In this document: piece by piece, positions 39,226-40,636 of the stretch
Layout of the letters: each line of letters starts with the position of its first letter
Position numbering within the stretch: the first letter of the stretch is position 1
Origin: an uncultured Agromyces sp.
GTDB taxonomy: Bacteria > Actinomycetota > Actinomycetes > Actinomycetales > Microbacteriaceae
Assembly (NCBI GenBank): GCA_913053875.1
Contig: CAJXGN010000020.1
Span: 1-40,636 of the forward strand
Reading direction: 5' to 3'
Length of the DNA stretch: 40,636 nucleotides
The notes under the pieces: generated by a model
Seen by the model: only the letters and a program-made list of their open reading frames with translations
What the model was told of the DNA's origin: nothing
The model's database searches: none
Translations under genes and position numbers: made by a program

Positions 39226-40636
39226 ATGCAAAGGTTTAAACTCTTGGCGGCCTTGTCTGCGGTTGCTTTGACTGCGTCTTCGCCTGCACTCGCCAACAGC
39301 GAGCTGCTGGAGATGCAGGAAAACGCCAGCGACTGGGTCATGCAGCTCGGCAACTACTCGAGCCAGCGCTACAGCGAGCTCGACCAGATCAACAAGGGCA
39401 ACGTCGGCGACCTCCAGGTCGCCTGGACCTTCTCGACCGGCGTGCTGCGCGGGCATGAGGGTGGCCCCCTGGTGATCGGCGATGTGATGTACATCCACTC
39501 GCCCTTCCCCAACAAGGTCTTCGCCCTGGACCTGAACGACAATGGCCGCATCATCTGGAAGTATGAGCCGAAGCAGGATCCGAACGTCATTCCGGTGATG
39601 TGCTGCGACACGGTCAACCGCGGCGTTGCCTATGCCGACGGCAAGATCATCCTGCACCAGGCCGACACCACCCTGGTCGCGCTCGACGCGGCGACCGGCG
39701 AGGTGAAGTGGTCGAAGAAGAACGGCGACCCCGGCAAGGGCGAGACCGGCACCTCCGCGCCGCTGGTGGCGGGCGACAAGGTGCTGATCGGCATCTCCGG
39801 CGGTGAGTTCGGCATCCAGGGCCACGTCACGGCCTACAACATGAGCGACGGCTCCATCGCGTGGCGCGGTTACTCCGTGGGTCCGGACGAGAACATCCTG
39901 GTCGATCCGCAGAACACCACCCACCTGGGTGAGCCGGTCGGTGAGAACTCCGGCACCAACACCTGGGAAGGTGACCAGTGGAAGCTGGGCGGCGGCGCCA
40001 CCTGGGGCTGGATGTCCTACGATCCCGAGCTGAACCTGGTCTACTACGGTTCCGGCAACCCCGGCACCTGGAACCCGGTGCAGCGTCCGGGCGACAACCG
40101 ATGGTCCATGACCATCTTCGCCCGCGATCTCGATACCGGCATGGCCAAGTGGGTCTACCAGATGACCCCGCACGACGAGTGGGACTATGACGGCGTCAAC
40201 GAGATGATCCTGGCCGACCTGAACATCGGCGGCACGGAGCGCAAGACGCTGGTCCACTTCGACCGCAACGGCTTCGCCTACACCATGGATCGCGTGACCG
40301 GCGAGCTGCTGGTCGCCGAGAAGTACGACCCGGCGGTCAACTGGGCGACCCACGTCGACATGGAAACCGGCCGTCCGCAGGTGGTTTCCGAGTACTCGAC
40401 CCATCAGAACGGCGCCGACGTGAACTCCGAAGGCATCTGCCCGGCCGCGCTCGGCACCAAGGACCAGCAGCCGGCGACCTTCTCGCCGAAGACCGGCATG
40501 TTCTACGTGCCGACCAACCACGTCTGCATGGACTACGAGCCCTTCCAGGTCTCCTACACGGCCGGCCAGCCCTACGTTGGCGCGACCCTGTCCATGTATC
40601 CGCCCGAAGGTGAAGACAACCTCGGTAACTTCATCG
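39226..40636 (+). CDS. xoxF: Lanthanide-dependent methanol dehydrogenase XoxF, 3'-partial
   Basis: The frame is open for 470 codons to the window end; full proteins have about 600. A signal peptide [20 protein letters not shown] with cleavage after ALA sends it to the periplasm, where it oxidises methanol using PQQ and passes electrons to a cytochrome c. The eight-bladed propeller repeats are evident (for example [13 protein letters not shown]). The adjacent cysteine pair is C126-C127 (PVMCCDTV), metal ligands are Glu194 (GGEFG) and Asn278 ([10 protein letters not shown]), the catalytic base is Asp320, and Asp322 (DEWDYDG) is the extra lanthanide ligand that is Ala in calcium-type MxaF. Codon use and the signal peptide look proteobacterial, most like alphaproteobacterial XoxF5. 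Confidence 0.95.
   Translation, partial: MQRFKLLAALSAVALTASSPALANSELLEMQENASDWVMQLGNYSSQRYSELDQINKGNVGDLQVAWTFSTGVLRGHEGGPLVIGDVMYIHSPFPNKVFALDLNDNGRIIWKYEPKQDPNVIPVMCCDTVNRGVAYADGKIILHQADTTLVALDAATGEVKWSKKNGDPGKGETGTSAPLVAGDKVLIGISGGEFGIQGHVTAYNMSDGSIAWRGYSVGPDENILVDPQNTTHLGEPVGENSGTNTWEGDQWKLGGGATWGWMSYDPELNLVYYGSGNPGTWNPVQRPGDNRWSMTIFARDLDTGMAKWVYQMTPHDEWDYDGVNEMILADLNIGGTERKTLVHFDRNGFAYTMDRVTGELLVAEKYDPAVNWATHVDMETGRPQVVSEYSTHQNGADVNSEGICPAALGTKDQQPATFSPKTGMFYVPTNHVCMDYEPFQVSYTAGQPYVGATLSMYPPEGEDNLGNFI

Noticed and set aside
38976..39239. Short plus-strand ORF (87 aa) before xoxF
   Set aside because: No recognisable domain or ribosome binding site, and it lies in a probable promoter/leader region.
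39079..40521. 480-residue antisense ORF over xoxF
   Set aside because: Low-complexity shadow of the real XoxF frame, which has the signal peptide and all active-site residues.
38184..40636. A PafB-regulated methanol oxidation system in an actinobacterium
   Set aside because: Composition change, truncated pafB and a proteobacterial-type signal peptide and codon use point to a chimeric join; no mobility genes support transfer.

Overview
The window reads as a metagenome-type contig. Its body (about 1,520 to 38,940) comes from a high-GC actinobacterium, most likely a member of the Microbacteriaceae (Agromyces/Microbacterium-like). The evidence is GC-ending codons almost throughout, frequent GTG starts, many start codons lying 6-8 nt after a TANNNT -10 hexamer (leaderless mRNAs), type B L31, an actinobacterial LexA box, and actinobacterial families such as DUF3099, DUF3097, PAC2, PafB and ImuA'-ImuB-DnaE2. 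Both ends look foreign. The left 1.5 kb carries parts of a COG4586/4587/3694-type ABC-2 exporter operon, joined in frame to unrelated proteins on each side. The right 1.6 kb carries a signal-peptide-bearing XoxF methanol dehydrogenase of proteobacterial type, placed directly after a truncated PafB. I read these joins as assembly or amplification chimeras unless reads spanning them prove otherwise. I would not present the neighbouring XoxF, or the permease/ABC-F hybrid, as a new system.

Layout: 1-1,515, exporter pieces and a duplicated gene start flanking a small structured repeat; 1,515-2,723, 3' part of an ABC-F ATPase; 2,763-4,149 (minus), DUF3099, a small Cys/His protein and SURF1, joined by 4-nt overlaps; 4,248-4,958, FabG-like reductase; 5,035-8,225, serB and glgC (minus) divergent from glgA/glgM; 8,291-9,437, ABC ATPase and rpmE2; 9,530-12,421, exonuclease, alpha/beta hydrolase and glycosyltransferase; 12,434-16,274, sirtuin, SpoU methyltransferase, D,D-carboxypeptidase and SGNH hydrolase; 16,375-21,376, helicase, MFS exporter, Lrp regulator and ferritin-like/VIT1 iron protein; 21,399-25,226, DUF3097, MFS and flotillin-like protein; 25,232-25,367, two palindromic repeat units; 25,406-31,169 (minus), the dnaE2-imuB-imuA' mutasome; 31,350-31,984, vapBC; 32,069-32,154, tRNA-Leu(GAG); 32,285-38,966, M20 peptidase, uppP, PAC2, HAD hydrolase, trmI, FKBP lipoprotein and pafB.

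The most coherent functional unit is the SOS mutasome. Its three genes overlap by 1-4 nt, and a perfect 16-bp LexA box sits between the -35 and -10 of their promoter. It shares a 180-bp intergenic region with a divergent vapBC operon, which has two perfect inverted repeats over its own promoter. Other observations are widespread leaderless starts, a dense GCATCC/GGATGC hexamer independent of reading frame and strand, a likely RBS-sequestering hairpin before one MFS gene, and a trmI-FKBP-pafB order without pup/proteasome genes between.
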